The translations under genes were made by a program, and so were the position numbers. Under the pieces are notes generated by a model, which did no database searches, was not told the origin of the DNA, and worked only from the letters and a program-made list of their open reading frames with translations. A stretch of DNA of 64,000 nucleotides from assembly GCF_009602465.1 (NCBI RefSeq), contig NZ_WBKP01000009.1:39203-103202 (forward strand), written 5' to 3'. Source of the stretch: Cumulibacter manganitolerans (GTDB lineage: Bacteria > Actinomycetota > Actinomycetes > Mycobacteriales > Antricoccaceae). The first letter of the stretch is position 1. Each line of letters begins with the position of its first letter. Below, one piece after another: positions 16,530 through 24,115 of the stretch.

Positions 16530-17489
16530 ATGACCAGATATCTGCTCCGCCGCACCGGGCTGGCGCTGGGCGTGCTGTGGGCGGCGTTCACCGCGTCGTT
16601 CGTCGTGCTCTACCTGATCCCGGGCGACGCGGTCGAGGCGATGGTCTCGGCGCAGGACGTGCCCCCGTCGGCTGCCGAGCTCGCCCGGCTACGGGCGACG
16701 TACGGCGTCGACGAGCCACTGATCGTGCAGTACGGCGAACGGCTCTGGGCGGCGCTGCACGGCGACTTCGGCGACTCCATCCAGACCGGGCGCTCCGTGA
16801 CCTCCTCGATCCTGGACGCGCTGCCGAGCACCGCACTGCTGGCCGGCACGGCACTCGTGCTCGCGATCGTCGGCGGCGGGTCGCTCGCCGTCGTCGCGAC
16901 CGGGACCGAGTCCCGGTGGGCGCGCCAGGTGCTCCTGGCGCTCCCGCCGCTGGCGGTGTCGCTGCCGACGTTCTGGGTCGGTCTGGTGCTGATCCAGGTG
17001 TTCAGCTTCCAGCTCGGCCTTTTCCCGTCGATCGGCGGCACCGGCCTGAGCGGCCTCGTGCTGCCCGCGGTGACGCTGGCACTGCCTATCGGCGCCGTCA
17101 TCGCCCAGATCCTGGCGAAGTCGCTGACCTCGGCGCTCGACGAGCCGTACGTCACCACGGCCCGCGCGAAGGGCGTGGGCCGGACCGGCATCCACCTCCG
17201 GCACGCCCTGCGCAACGCAGCGTTGCCCGCACTCACGGCGATCGGGCTGCTCGTCGGACAGCTGCTGGCCGGATCGGTGGTGGTCGAGACGGTGTTCGCG
17301 CGCGTCGGCGTCGGTCGGCTGACCGTCCAGGGCGTGACCGCCCAGGACATCCCACTCGTCCAGGGAATCGTGGTGTTCGGCGCCCTGGTGTTCGTCACCG
17401 CGAACCTCCTGGTCGATCTGGTCTACCCCGTGCTCGACCCCCGCATCGTGAGCACACCGCCGATCTCCCGACGAAAGGTACGCACATGA
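16530..17489 (+). CDS. ABC transporter permease (DppB type)
   Basis: A 319-residue inner-membrane permease. MTRYLLRRTGLALGVLWAAF is the typical first helix, followed by GDSIQTGRSV and the EAA-loop-like PYVTTARAKGVGRTGIHLRHALRN block that contacts the ATPase. VETVFARVGVGRLTVQGVTAQD is a conserved C-terminal segment. It begins 7 bp after the binding-protein stop and overlaps the second permease by 4 bp. It forms half of the membrane channel of the importer. Confidence 0.92.
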   Translation: MTRYLLRRTGLALGVLWAAFTASFVVLYLIPGDAVEAMVSAQDVPPSAAELARLRATYGVDEPLIVQYGERLWAALHGDFGDSIQTGRSVTSSILDALPSTALLAGTALVLAIVGGGSLAVVATGTESRWARQVLLALPPLAVSLPTFWVGLVLIQVFSFQLGLFPSIGGTGLSGLVLPAVTLALPIGAVIAQILAKSLTSALDEPYVTTARAKGVGRTGIHLRHALRNAALPALTAIGLLVGQLLAGSVVVETVFARVGVGRLTVQGVTAQDIPLVQGIVVFGALVFVTANLLVDLVYPVLDPRIVSTPPISRRKVRT

Positions 17490-18415
17490 CCGAGATCGCC
17501 ACCGCTACCCTGCTTCGGGACTCTGACCTCCTGCCCGCCGACCCCGCGCCCGCGGCCGCGCCTGCGCGAGAGCCTGCCGTCCGCGGCGGCCGGCTGCCGC
17601 GATGGTTGCGGTTCGGCCTCACGCGGCCGGGTCTGATCATCAGCGTCGCCTTCCTCGCGCTGGTGCTCACGGCCTGCTTCGCCCCGAACCTGCTGGCCTC
17701 GGGCAACCCGCTGACCGGCCGACCGGCCGACCACCTGCGGGCACCGGACCTGGTGCACCTGTTCGGCACGGACCATCTGGGACGTGACGTGTTCACCCGC
17801 GTGGTGCACGGAACCGCTCTGTCGTTGCGTTCTGCGCTGGTGGCCGTCACGATCGCGCTCGTGGTCGGTGGCCTGCTGGGGCTCGTCGCGGGGACCCTCG
17901 GACGCTGGATCGACGAGGCGATCATGCGTTTCGTCGACGTACTGCTGGCCATCCCGGCCCTGCTGCTTTCCCTGGCGCTCGTTACCGCGCTCGGCTACGG
18001 GACCGTCAACGTGGCCATCGCGGTCGCGATCGGCTCGGTCGCGACGTTCGCACGAGTCGCCCGGTCCGAGACCTTGCGAGTCTCGCGCGCCGCGTACGTC
18101 GAGGCGGCGCGCTCGGCCGGCTCACGTCCGTGGACGACGCTCTGGCGGCACATCCTGCCCAACGCGATCGGCCCGATCCTGGCGCTCGCGGTGCTCGAGT
18201 TCGGGGTGGCGATCCTCGCCGTCGCCTCCCTGAGCTTTCTCGGGTACGGCGCTCCGCCGCCCACTCCGGAATGGGGGGCGATGGTCGCCGAGGGACGGAA
18301 CTACCTGGCGACCTCCTGGTGGCTGACGACGCTGCCCGGGCTCACCGTCGCTGCGACGGTGCTGGCGGTCAACCGCGTCTCCCGGGCGCTCGACGGAGAA
18401 TGGAGACGAGCATGA
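17486..18415 (+). CDS. ABC transporter permease (DppC type)
   Basis: A 309-residue partner permease. After a poorly conserved, Ala/Pro-rich N-terminus come LTRPGLIISVAFLALVLTAC, the DppC-type DLVHLFGTDHLGRDVFTRVV loop, the EAA-like YVEAARSAGSRPWTTLWRHI block and PPTPEWGAMVAEGRNYL. The ATG at 17486 overlaps the upstream stop (ATGA) and is preceded by GAAAGG. It pairs with the DppB-type permease and overlaps the ATPase gene downstream. Confidence 0.92.
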   Translation: MTEIATATLLRDSDLLPADPAPAAAPAREPAVRGGRLPRWLRFGLTRPGLIISVAFLALVLTACFAPNLLASGNPLTGRPADHLRAPDLVHLFGTDHLGRDVFTRVVHGTALSLRSALVAVTIALVVGGLLGLVAGTLGRWIDEAIMRFVDVLLAIPALLLSLALVTALGYGTVNVAIAVAIGSVATFARVARSETLRVSRAAYVEAARSAGSRPWTTLWRHILPNAIGPILALAVLEFGVAILAVASLSFLGYGAPPPTPEWGAMVAEGRNYLATSWWLTTLPGLTVAATVLAVNRVSRALDGEWRRA

Positions 18416-20079
18416 CCACCCCCGACACGGCCCCGCTCCTCGCGGTCCGGGACCTACGCGTCAGCTACCGGACCAGAGGGCGCGAGGTCCCCGCGCTGCG
18501 CGGCGTCGACCTGCAGCTCTCGCGCGGCGAGGTCGTCGCGCTGGTCGGCGAATCCGGATCGGGCAAGAGCACGCTCGCGCACTCGATCATCGGGCTGCTG
18601 GCACCCAACGCGTCCATCGGCTCAGGCCAGGTGCTGTGGCGCGGCACGGATCTCGCCCAGGCATCGACTCGCACCTACCGCCGGCTGCGGGGGCGCGAGA
18701 TCGGCCTCGTCCCGCAGGACCCGACCGTCTCCTTGAACCCTGTGCAGCGCGTCGGAGCGCAGGTGGCGGAGGTCTTGAAGGTGCACGGACTCGCTGATCG
18801 TCGAGGCGCCGCGGCGGCAGCCGTGGCGGCCCTGGAGAAGGCCGGCCTGCCGGACCCGGAGCTGCGGGCGCAGCAGTATCCGCACGAGCTCTCCGGGGGC
18901 ATGCGGCAACGGGTGCTGATCGCGATCGCCATCGCGGCAGATCCGCAGCTGCTCATCGCGGATGAGCCGACGAGCGCGCTCGACGTCACGGTGCAGCGGC
19001 GCATTCTCGACCACCTCGATGGCTTGCGCACCGAACGCGAGCTGGCGGTCCTGCTGGTGACTCACGATCTCGGCGTCGCGGCCGATCGCGCGCAGCGGAT
19101 CGTCGTGATGTCCGAAGGGCGCATCGTCGAGGACGGCGCGGCCGACGCCGTGCTGCACGACCCGCGGCACGAGTACACGCAGCGCCTGCTGCGGGCAGCC
19201 CCCGGCCTGGCGCTCGGCGGCGACCGGAACCGCAGCCGGGTCGACCGGCCTCCGGCGGTACGCGCGCTGGCGAGCGCCGAGCAGCCGGCGCTGGTCCGGG
19301 CGGCCAACCTGGTGAAGGAGTTCCGGCTACCGCAGGGCGCGACGGTGCGCGCCGTCGACGATGTCAGCTTCGCGATCCCCACGGGGCAGACCCTCGCGCT
19401 GGTCGGCGAGTCCGGCTCGGGCAAGTCCACGACCGCGCGCCTGGTCCTCGGCCTCACGCCACCGACGTCCGGCACAGTGACGGTCGGCGGCGCCGAGATG
19501 AGCGGGCTGCGCGGCAGCGCCTGGCGAGAGGCGCGCCGGCATGCGCAGCTGGTCTACCAGAACCCGTTCGCCTCGCTCGATCCCCGGTGGCGCGCGGAGG
19601 ACATCGTCGGCGAACCACTCCGGGTGTTCAAGGTCGGCACCCGGGCCGCACGCCACCGGCGGGTGGCGGCACTGATCGACCGGGTCGCGCTGCCGGCCTC
19701 CACGCTGGATCGCAAAGCCGCCGAGCTCTCCGGGGGCCAGCGGCAGCGCCTCGCCATCGCCCGCGCGCTGGCGCTGTCGCCGCAGCTGGTCGTCCTCGAC
19801 GAGCCGGTGTCGGCACTGGATGTCTCGGTGCAGGCGCAGGTGCTCGAACTGCTCGCCGAGCTGCAGTGCGACCAGCAGCTGACCTACCTGTTCATCACCC
19901 ACGACCTCGCGGTCGTCGGCCAGATCGCCCACCAGGCAGCCGTCATGCGAGCCGGCTCGATCGTCGAGTCCGGTCCCGTCGACCAGCTGTTCACGCGACC
20001 GCGACACGACTACACCCGCGACCTGCTCGACTCCATCGCAGGTCGCCACCTGTCCCACGCGCCGGCGGCGCGTGCCTGA
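18412..20079 (+). CDS. fused double ABC ATPase (DppD-DppF type)
   Basis: A 555-residue protein with two complete ATPase domains that are separate proteins in most importers of this class. Each has a GESGSGKST Walker A loop (about residues 45 and 330). The signature motifs are LSGGMRQR and LSGGQRQR, and the Walker B motifs LLIADEPTSALD and LVVLDEPVSALD. Each also ends with the oligopeptide-ATPase C-terminal extension (DPRHEYTQRLL and RPRHDYTRDLL). It energises uptake through the two permeases. The ATG at 18412 overlaps the previous stop; an alternative ATG lies 12 bp upstream. Confidence 0.93.
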   Translation: MTTPDTAPLLAVRDLRVSYRTRGREVPALRGVDLQLSRGEVVALVGESGSGKSTLAHSIIGLLAPNASIGSGQVLWRGTDLAQASTRTYRRLRGREIGLVPQDPTVSLNPVQRVGAQVAEVLKVHGLADRRGAAAAAVAALEKAGLPDPELRAQQYPHELSGGMRQRVLIAIAIAADPQLLIADEPTSALDVTVQRRILDHLDGLRTERELAVLLVTHDLGVAADRAQRIVVMSEGRIVEDGAADAVLHDPRHEYTQRLLRAAPGLALGGDRNRSRVDRPPAVRALASAEQPALVRAANLVKEFRLPQGATVRAVDDVSFAIPTGQTLALVGESGSGKSTTARLVLGLTPPTSGTVTVGGAEMSGLRGSAWREARRHAQLVYQNPFASLDPRWRAEDIVGEPLRVFKVGTRAARHRRVAALIDRVALPASTLDRKAAELSGGQRQRLAIARALALSPQLVVLDEPVSALDVSVQAQVLELLAELQCDQQLTYLFITHDLAVVGQIAHQAAVMRAGSIVESGPVDQLFTRPRHDYTRDLLDSIAGRHLSHAPAARA

Positions 20080-20093
20080 CCGAAAGGCCCCAC

Positions 20094-21224
20094 ATGCCCA
20101 CCACCCCGCTGTCCGTCCTCGACCTCGCCCCGGTCTCCGACGGAGCCGAACCGGCGCAGGCGCTGCGCAACACGATCGACCTCGCCCGGCATGCCGAACG
20201 CCTCGGCTACCACCGGTACTGGGTTGCCGAGCACCACTTCACCCCGGGCGTCGCGAGCTCGTCACCGGCCGTCCTGACCGCGCTCATCGCCTCCGCCACG
20301 AGCCGGATCCGAGTGGGATCGGGAGCGGTGCTCGCCGGCAACACGACCGCTGCGGCCGTGCTCGAGCAGTTCGCGACCATCGACGCCGTCCACCCCGGTC
20401 GCATCGACCTCGGGCTGGGCCGCACGGGCCAGCGCCGCGCGGAGGCGCTGGCCACGGTCGCGGCCGGTGCGCCCCCGAAGCCGGCGCGCCAGGAACGGGT
20501 CGTCGACGGGCTGCTGCTGCCGGCGCCGTTCGACGTGACCCGCCAGCTGACTTCCTCGCGAGCCCGCACCGCCGACCGGCTGCTTCGCCAGGACGGCGCC
20601 CAGTCGCCGCCGTTCGCCGAGCAGGTCGCCGACATCGAGGCGTTCATCGCGGGCAGCTACCGCACGGAGGACGGCGAGCCGGTGGAGCTGGTGCCCGGCC
20701 GAGGCGCCACGCTGGAGCTGTGGCTGCTCGGCAGCAGCGGCGGCGAGAGCGCGCAGCTGGCCGGCGCCCGGGGGCTGCCGTTCGCGGCGAACTACCACGT
20801 CGCCCCGTCGGCGGTCCTGGAGGCGGTGCAGGCGTACCGCGACGCGTTCGTGCCGTCGTCGCGGCTCGACCGGCCGTACGTCGTGGTATCTGCGGACGTG
20901 GTCGTCGCCGAGTCGGACGAGCGGGCCCGTGAGCTCGCCTCGCCGTACGCCGCGTGGGTGCGCAGCATCCGCAACGGCACCGGCGCAATCCCCTACCCGT
21001 CGCCGCAGCAGGCCGCCGCTCAGGCGTGGTCGGACGAGGATCGCGCGCTGGTCGACGACCGGGTGCGCACGCAGTTCGTCGGAAGCCCGCAGCGCGTGGC
21101 CGAGCAGCTACGCACCCTTCAGGCCGCCACCGGTGCCGACGAGCTGCTCGTCACCTCGGTCACCCACGACCACCGTGACCGCGTGCGATCGCACGAGCTG
21201 CTCGCCACCGCTTGGGCGGCATGA
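20094..21224 (+). CDS. MsnO8-family LLM oxidoreductase
   Basis: A 376-residue single-component-like luciferase-fold protein. LSVLDLAPVSDGAEPAQALR, YHRYWVAEHHFTPGVASSSP, GNTTAAAVLEQFATIDAVHP and GRIDLGLGRTGQ are hallmarks of the MsnO8/YhbW group. Unlike the two enzymes at the start of the operon, this group is not tied to one reaction. It follows the ATPase by 14 bp with a GAAAGG site before ATG 20094. Its place between the importer and DUF1684 suggests a second oxidation step on the imported compound. Confidence 0.88.
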   Translation: MPTTPLSVLDLAPVSDGAEPAQALRNTIDLARHAERLGYHRYWVAEHHFTPGVASSSPAVLTALIASATSRIRVGSGAVLAGNTTAAAVLEQFATIDAVHPGRIDLGLGRTGQRRAEALATVAAGAPPKPARQERVVDGLLLPAPFDVTRQLTSSRARTADRLLRQDGAQSPPFAEQVADIEAFIAGSYRTEDGEPVELVPGRGATLELWLLGSSGGESAQLAGARGLPFAANYHVAPSAVLEAVQAYRDAFVPSSRLDRPYVVVSADVVVAESDERARELASPYAAWVRSIRNGTGAIPYPSPQQAAAQAWSDEDRALVDDRVRTQFVGSPQRVAEQLRTLQAATGADELLVTSVTHDHRDRVRSHELLATAWAA

Positions 21225-21267
21225 TCCTCCCCCTAATCACCTACATCATCGAAGGGACCACCGCATC

Positions 21268-22113
21268 ATGACGACGACGAAGCAGTTCACCGAGGAATGG
21301 GCCCGGTGGCACGAGGAGCACGAGCGCAACCGGGCGCACGAGCACGGCTTCCTGGCGATCACCGGGCTGTACTGGCTCAGCACCGACCCGACCACGCTGC
21401 CCGATGCGCCCGGGTCTTGGACCACCGGCGACGACGGACCGGTCGTCGAGCTCGCCGACCGGGAGTGGCTGACCGTCGAGGGACGGCGCGTGTCCGGCCG
21501 TCACGAGTTCGGGCCGATTCCCGAGCGCGGCGGCATCAACGCCGAGTTCGACGGCGGAGTCATCGAGGTCGCCCGGCGCGGCGGCCGCGATCTGCTGCGT
21601 CCGCGGCGCGGCGACAACCCGTTCCTGAAGGCCTACCGGGGGAACCCGACGTTCGCGCCGGATCCGGCCTGGCGGCTGCCGGCGCGATATCTGCCGTGGG
21701 AGACGCCGCGGGCCGTCACCGTAGGCGCCGCCGTCGACGACCTGCAGCACGTCTACGACTCCCCCGGGCAGGTGGAGTTCGAGGTGGGCGGCGCGACGCT
21801 GCGCCTTACGACGTTCCCCGGCCATGAGCCCGGTTCCCTGTTCGCGCTTTTCACCGACCAGACCAGCGGGATAACGACGTACGCCGCCAACCGGAGCGTC
21901 GCCATCCCGGCGCCGGACTCCGAGGGCCGGACCGTCGTCGACTTCAACCGCGCCGTGAACCTGCCGTGCGCGCACACCGACTTCGCGACGTGCCCCCTGC
22001 CGCCGGCGCAGAACCGACTGCCGGTCGCGGTGGAGGCCGGCGAGCGCCACCCGACGTCCCGGCTGACAGGCACGGTCACCGACACCGCGATTCTGTTACC
22101 GGCGACCCGCTAA
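21268..22113 (+). CDS. DUF1684 domain protein
   Basis: A 281-residue soluble protein recognised as DUF1684 from FLAITGLYWLSTDPTTL near the N-terminus and the C-terminal DFNRAVNLPCAHTDFATCPLPPAQNRLPVAVEAGE. Family members occur across bacteria; I know of no firmly established biochemical role. The conserved Asp/Asn/Cys/His cluster near residue 235-255 could be a metal or active site, which is speculation. The ATG at 21268 is preceded by GAAGGGA. It is the last gene of the SAM-IV-controlled operon, so a role in handling a sulfur compound is plausible. Confidence 0.8.
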   Translation: MTTTKQFTEEWARWHEEHERNRAHEHGFLAITGLYWLSTDPTTLPDAPGSWTTGDDGPVVELADREWLTVEGRRVSGRHEFGPIPERGGINAEFDGGVIEVARRGGRDLLRPRRGDNPFLKAYRGNPTFAPDPAWRLPARYLPWETPRAVTVGAAVDDLQHVYDSPGQVEFEVGGATLRLTTFPGHEPGSLFALFTDQTSGITTYAANRSVAIPAPDSEGRTVVDFNRAVNLPCAHTDFATCPLPPAQNRLPVAVEAGERHPTSRLTGTVTDTAILLPATR

Positions 22114-22125
22114 GCGGGTCGCCGG
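22099..22125 (+). terminator. terminator hairpin wrapped around the operon's stop codon
   Basis: A perfect 12-bp stem, CCGGCGACCCGC paired with GCGGGTCGCCGG, whose 3-base loop is the TAA stop codon of the DUF1684 gene. It ends the riboswitch-controlled operon just before the convergent nuclease gene. Confidence 0.8.
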
Positions 22126-22144
22126 CCAAGCTCGGGGTGGTGGG

Positions 22145-22975
22145 TCACTCGGAGTCGGGCAGTATCCGATGCGCCTCCTCGCCGACCAGCCGCTCGCGGA
22201 CGGCGGAGCCGAGGAACCGGTACGACCACTCCTGCGCGAGCGACCGGTTCTCCAGGAACAGGATCGGGACCGACGGCCAGCGCACCTGGCACTCGGCGAG
22301 CATCTCTGCGACCACGGCCGGCCGCACATGCTCGAGCTTGAACACGGCCGAGTACCGGTCCTCGACCACCACCGCTGCCCGGTCGATGCCGGTCAGGTCC
22401 GCCAACCGGTACGCGAGACGGCCGGACGTCAGCGATCCGACGAGGTCGTCGAGCGATTTGCGCTCGACCACCGCCACCAAGTCGTCGTCGACGAACGTCG
22501 CGTAGTCCCCGACCGGCAGCGCCCTCTTCGTGACGGTCGCCTGCTGTTGCGCGAACTTCCATGCGTAGCGCTCGCGGGTGTCGACGACGATCTCCAACGA
22601 GTCGAGACCGCCCGCGCGGGCCTTGGGGAGAGCGACGTTGGGGCGGGCCGCCTTGGCGACGCGCGCGGTCTGCCAGAAGATCATCTCGCGGCCCCGCGCG
22701 CGCGTCAGCACAAACTGTGATCGCGCCTCGCGTCGGCGGTCGGCGACGATGTCGATCGCCGCCCCGCGACGCGAGCACTCTCGAAGCGGCACGGATTCGA
22801 CGATCTCCGCGTCGTCCGGCCACGGCCCGTCGTGCCGGTGGCAGTACACCTTCGACGTGCGCGGCCACGTCTCGCGGGTACGCAGCACTATGCCGTCACC
22901 GATCGGGATCCGAACGAGGTACGGCAGGCTGGAGGCCGCGTCGGGGTTGCGGACGATCAGGAGCGGCTCGGTCAC
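22145..22975 (-). CDS. ERCC4/XPF-type nuclease domain protein
   Basis: A 276-residue protein whose C-terminal half carries the XPF/MUS81 nuclease core. VVDTRERYAWKF is followed by LPVGDYATFVDDDLVAVVERKSLDD, where ERKSLDD is the ERKxxxD catalytic motif. Then come GRLAYRLADL and a VVVEDRYSAV strand. Such enzymes cut branched or flapped DNA in repair. No helicase or HhH domain is attached, unlike eukaryotic XPF. The N-terminal part is unrecognised. GTG 22975 is the preferred start; an earlier in-frame start at 23047 would abut the repeat. No obvious partner gene. Confidence 0.82.
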   Translation of the reverse strand: MTEPLLIVRNPDAASSLPYLVRIPIGDGIVLRTRETWPRTSKVYCHRHDGPWPDDAEIVESVPLRECSRRGAAIDIVADRRREARSQFVLTRARGREMIFWQTARVAKAARPNVALPKARAGGLDSLEIVVDTRERYAWKFAQQQATVTKRALPVGDYATFVDDDLVAVVERKSLDDLVGSLTSGRLAYRLADLTGIDRAAVVVEDRYSAVFKLEHVRPAVVAEMLAECQVRWPSVPILFLENRSLAQEWSYRFLGSAVRERLVGEEAHRILPDSE

Positions 22976-23047
22976 CCCACCACGGTATGCGCCGAGCGGG
23001 CCGTCTCTGCAGTCACCGTGCGCCTCAGTTGGCAGAGCCTCCCTCAC

Positions 23048-23156
23048 GGTCGTCTAGCGAGCCGGAGCGCCAGCGGAGGCGACGTCGAGACGTTCTGCGG
23101 TGGACTGTCGGCTTGCGTCGTCTCGACGTCGCTCGTTCCTCGCTCGCTCGACGACC
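23048..23156. repeat. 109-bp palindromic element, family A copy 1
   Basis: Terminal arms GGTCGTCTAGCGAG and CTCGCTCGACGACC, and inner arms CGACGTCGAGACG and CGTCTCGACGTCG, form a long imperfect hairpin. The same element appears twice at 59706-59816 and 59929-60039. It lies 73 bp upstream of the nuclease start, and its right end merges into the 63-bp tandem array. Confidence 0.85.
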
Positions 23157-23521
23157 GTTGGGATGCGTTCGACGACCCGTTGGGCCGGCAGTCGCTCGTT
23201 CCTCGCTCGCTCGACGACCGTTGGGATGCGTTCGACGACCCGTTGGGCCGGCAGTCGCTCGTTCCTCGCTCGCTCGACGACCGTTGGGGTGCGTTCAACG
23301 ACCCGTTGGGCCGGCAGTCGCTCGTTCCTCGCTCGCTCGACGACCGTTGGGATGCGTTCGACGACCCGTTGGGCCGGCAGTCGCTCGTTCCTCGCTCGCT
23401 CGACGACCGTTGGGATGCGTTCGACGACCCGTTGGGCCGGCAGTCGCTCGTTCCTCGCTCGCTCGACGACCGTTGGGGTGCGTTCAACGACCCGTTGGGC
23501 CGGCAGTCGCTCGTGTCTCGC
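23131..23521. repeat. 63-bp tandem array in an A-A-B-A-A-B pattern
   Basis: Six complete 63-bp units start at 23131, 23194, 23257, 23320, 23383 and 23446, with a partial seventh at 23509. Units 1, 2, 4 and 5 read GGGATGCGTTCGACG where units 3 and 6 read GGGGTGCGTTCAACG. The array is therefore two copies of a 189-bp three-unit block. Each unit contains the right arm of the family A palindrome. All six frames stay largely open because 63 is a multiple of 3; the reading frames look spurious. It fills the gap between the nuclease and cupin genes. Confidence 0.95.
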
Positions 23522-23522
23522 C

Positions 23523-23855
23523 CTAGCGGTCGACGACGACGGTGAGCAGGACGACGGTGTCGGACAGCGCCTCGAGGTCGTGGCGGGCCGGCGGGATGAT
23601 GAGGTAGTCGCCGGCCACGCCCTCCCAGTGCTGCTCGCCCGCGATGAGCCGTACGCGGCCGTCGAGGACCTGCAGGCTGGCCTCTCCCGGGCTCTCGTGC
23701 TCGCCGAGCGCGCGGCCGCCGGCGATGGCGATCACCGTCTGCCGCAGCGAGTGCTCGTGGCCGCCGTGGACGGTGCGGGCGGTCCGCCCGCTCGAGTGCT
23801 CGCGCGCCTCGGCGAGGAGCTCTTCGGCGAGCGCGGCCAGTCTGATCGATTCCAT
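23523..23855 (-). CDS. small cupin-domain protein
   Basis: A 110-residue single-domain cupin. GGRALGEHESPGEASLQVLDG is cupin motif 1-like and GDYLIIPPARHDLEAL is motif 2, with the two barrel halves around a short loop. Such small cupins bind a metal or ligand; function unknown. The ATG at 23855 follows AGGAG. Its stop directly borders the tandem array. Confidence 0.85.
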   Translation of the reverse strand: MESIRLAALAEELLAEAREHSSGRTARTVHGGHEHSLRQTVIAIAGGRALGEHESPGEASLQVLDGRVRLIAGEQHWEGVAGDYLIIPPARHDLEALSDTVVLLTVVVDR

Positions 23856-24039
23856 CTGCGTCTCCTATGGATCGCGGTCCGGGAAGCCCAGTTCACCGTA
23901 CGTGACCGGCCCCCGGTGGCGCACCGGACGCCGGACCAATCCCGAACCGGCGCGGCACCGAACCGGCACCATGCGACCACCCTCGGACCCCCGGCCCCAC
24001 GACCCTACCGACGCCGATTCCGCCCGGACCGCGCCCGGG

Positions 24040-24045
24040 CATAAT
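24040..24045 (+). promoter_or_regulatory. candidate -10 box for the cyclopropane synthase-like gene
   Basis: CATAAT is the only good AT-rich hexamer in the 260-bp gap 23856-24115; no convincing -35 box is seen 16-18 bp upstream. It would give a leader of about 65 bases. Nothing else was recognised in this gap. Confidence 0.3.
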
Positions 24046-24115
24046 CTGCGAGAAGAAGCGAGGCCCCCGGGCACGGCGGCGCCGACGAACCTCAGAGTGG
24101 AGGGCTGGTAGCAAG

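Noticed and set aside
23044..23487. A 147-residue open frame on the minus strand with a repeated SSERGTSDCRPNGS motif
   Set aside because: It is the 63-bp tandem array read in one of several open frames. It has no ribosome site, and the same palindromic DNA at 59.7-60.0 kb gives similar pseudo-protein in unrelated frames.
23131..23521. CRISPR-like periodic array
   Set aside because: The whole 63-bp unit is repeated with no unique spacers, and no cas gene is present.
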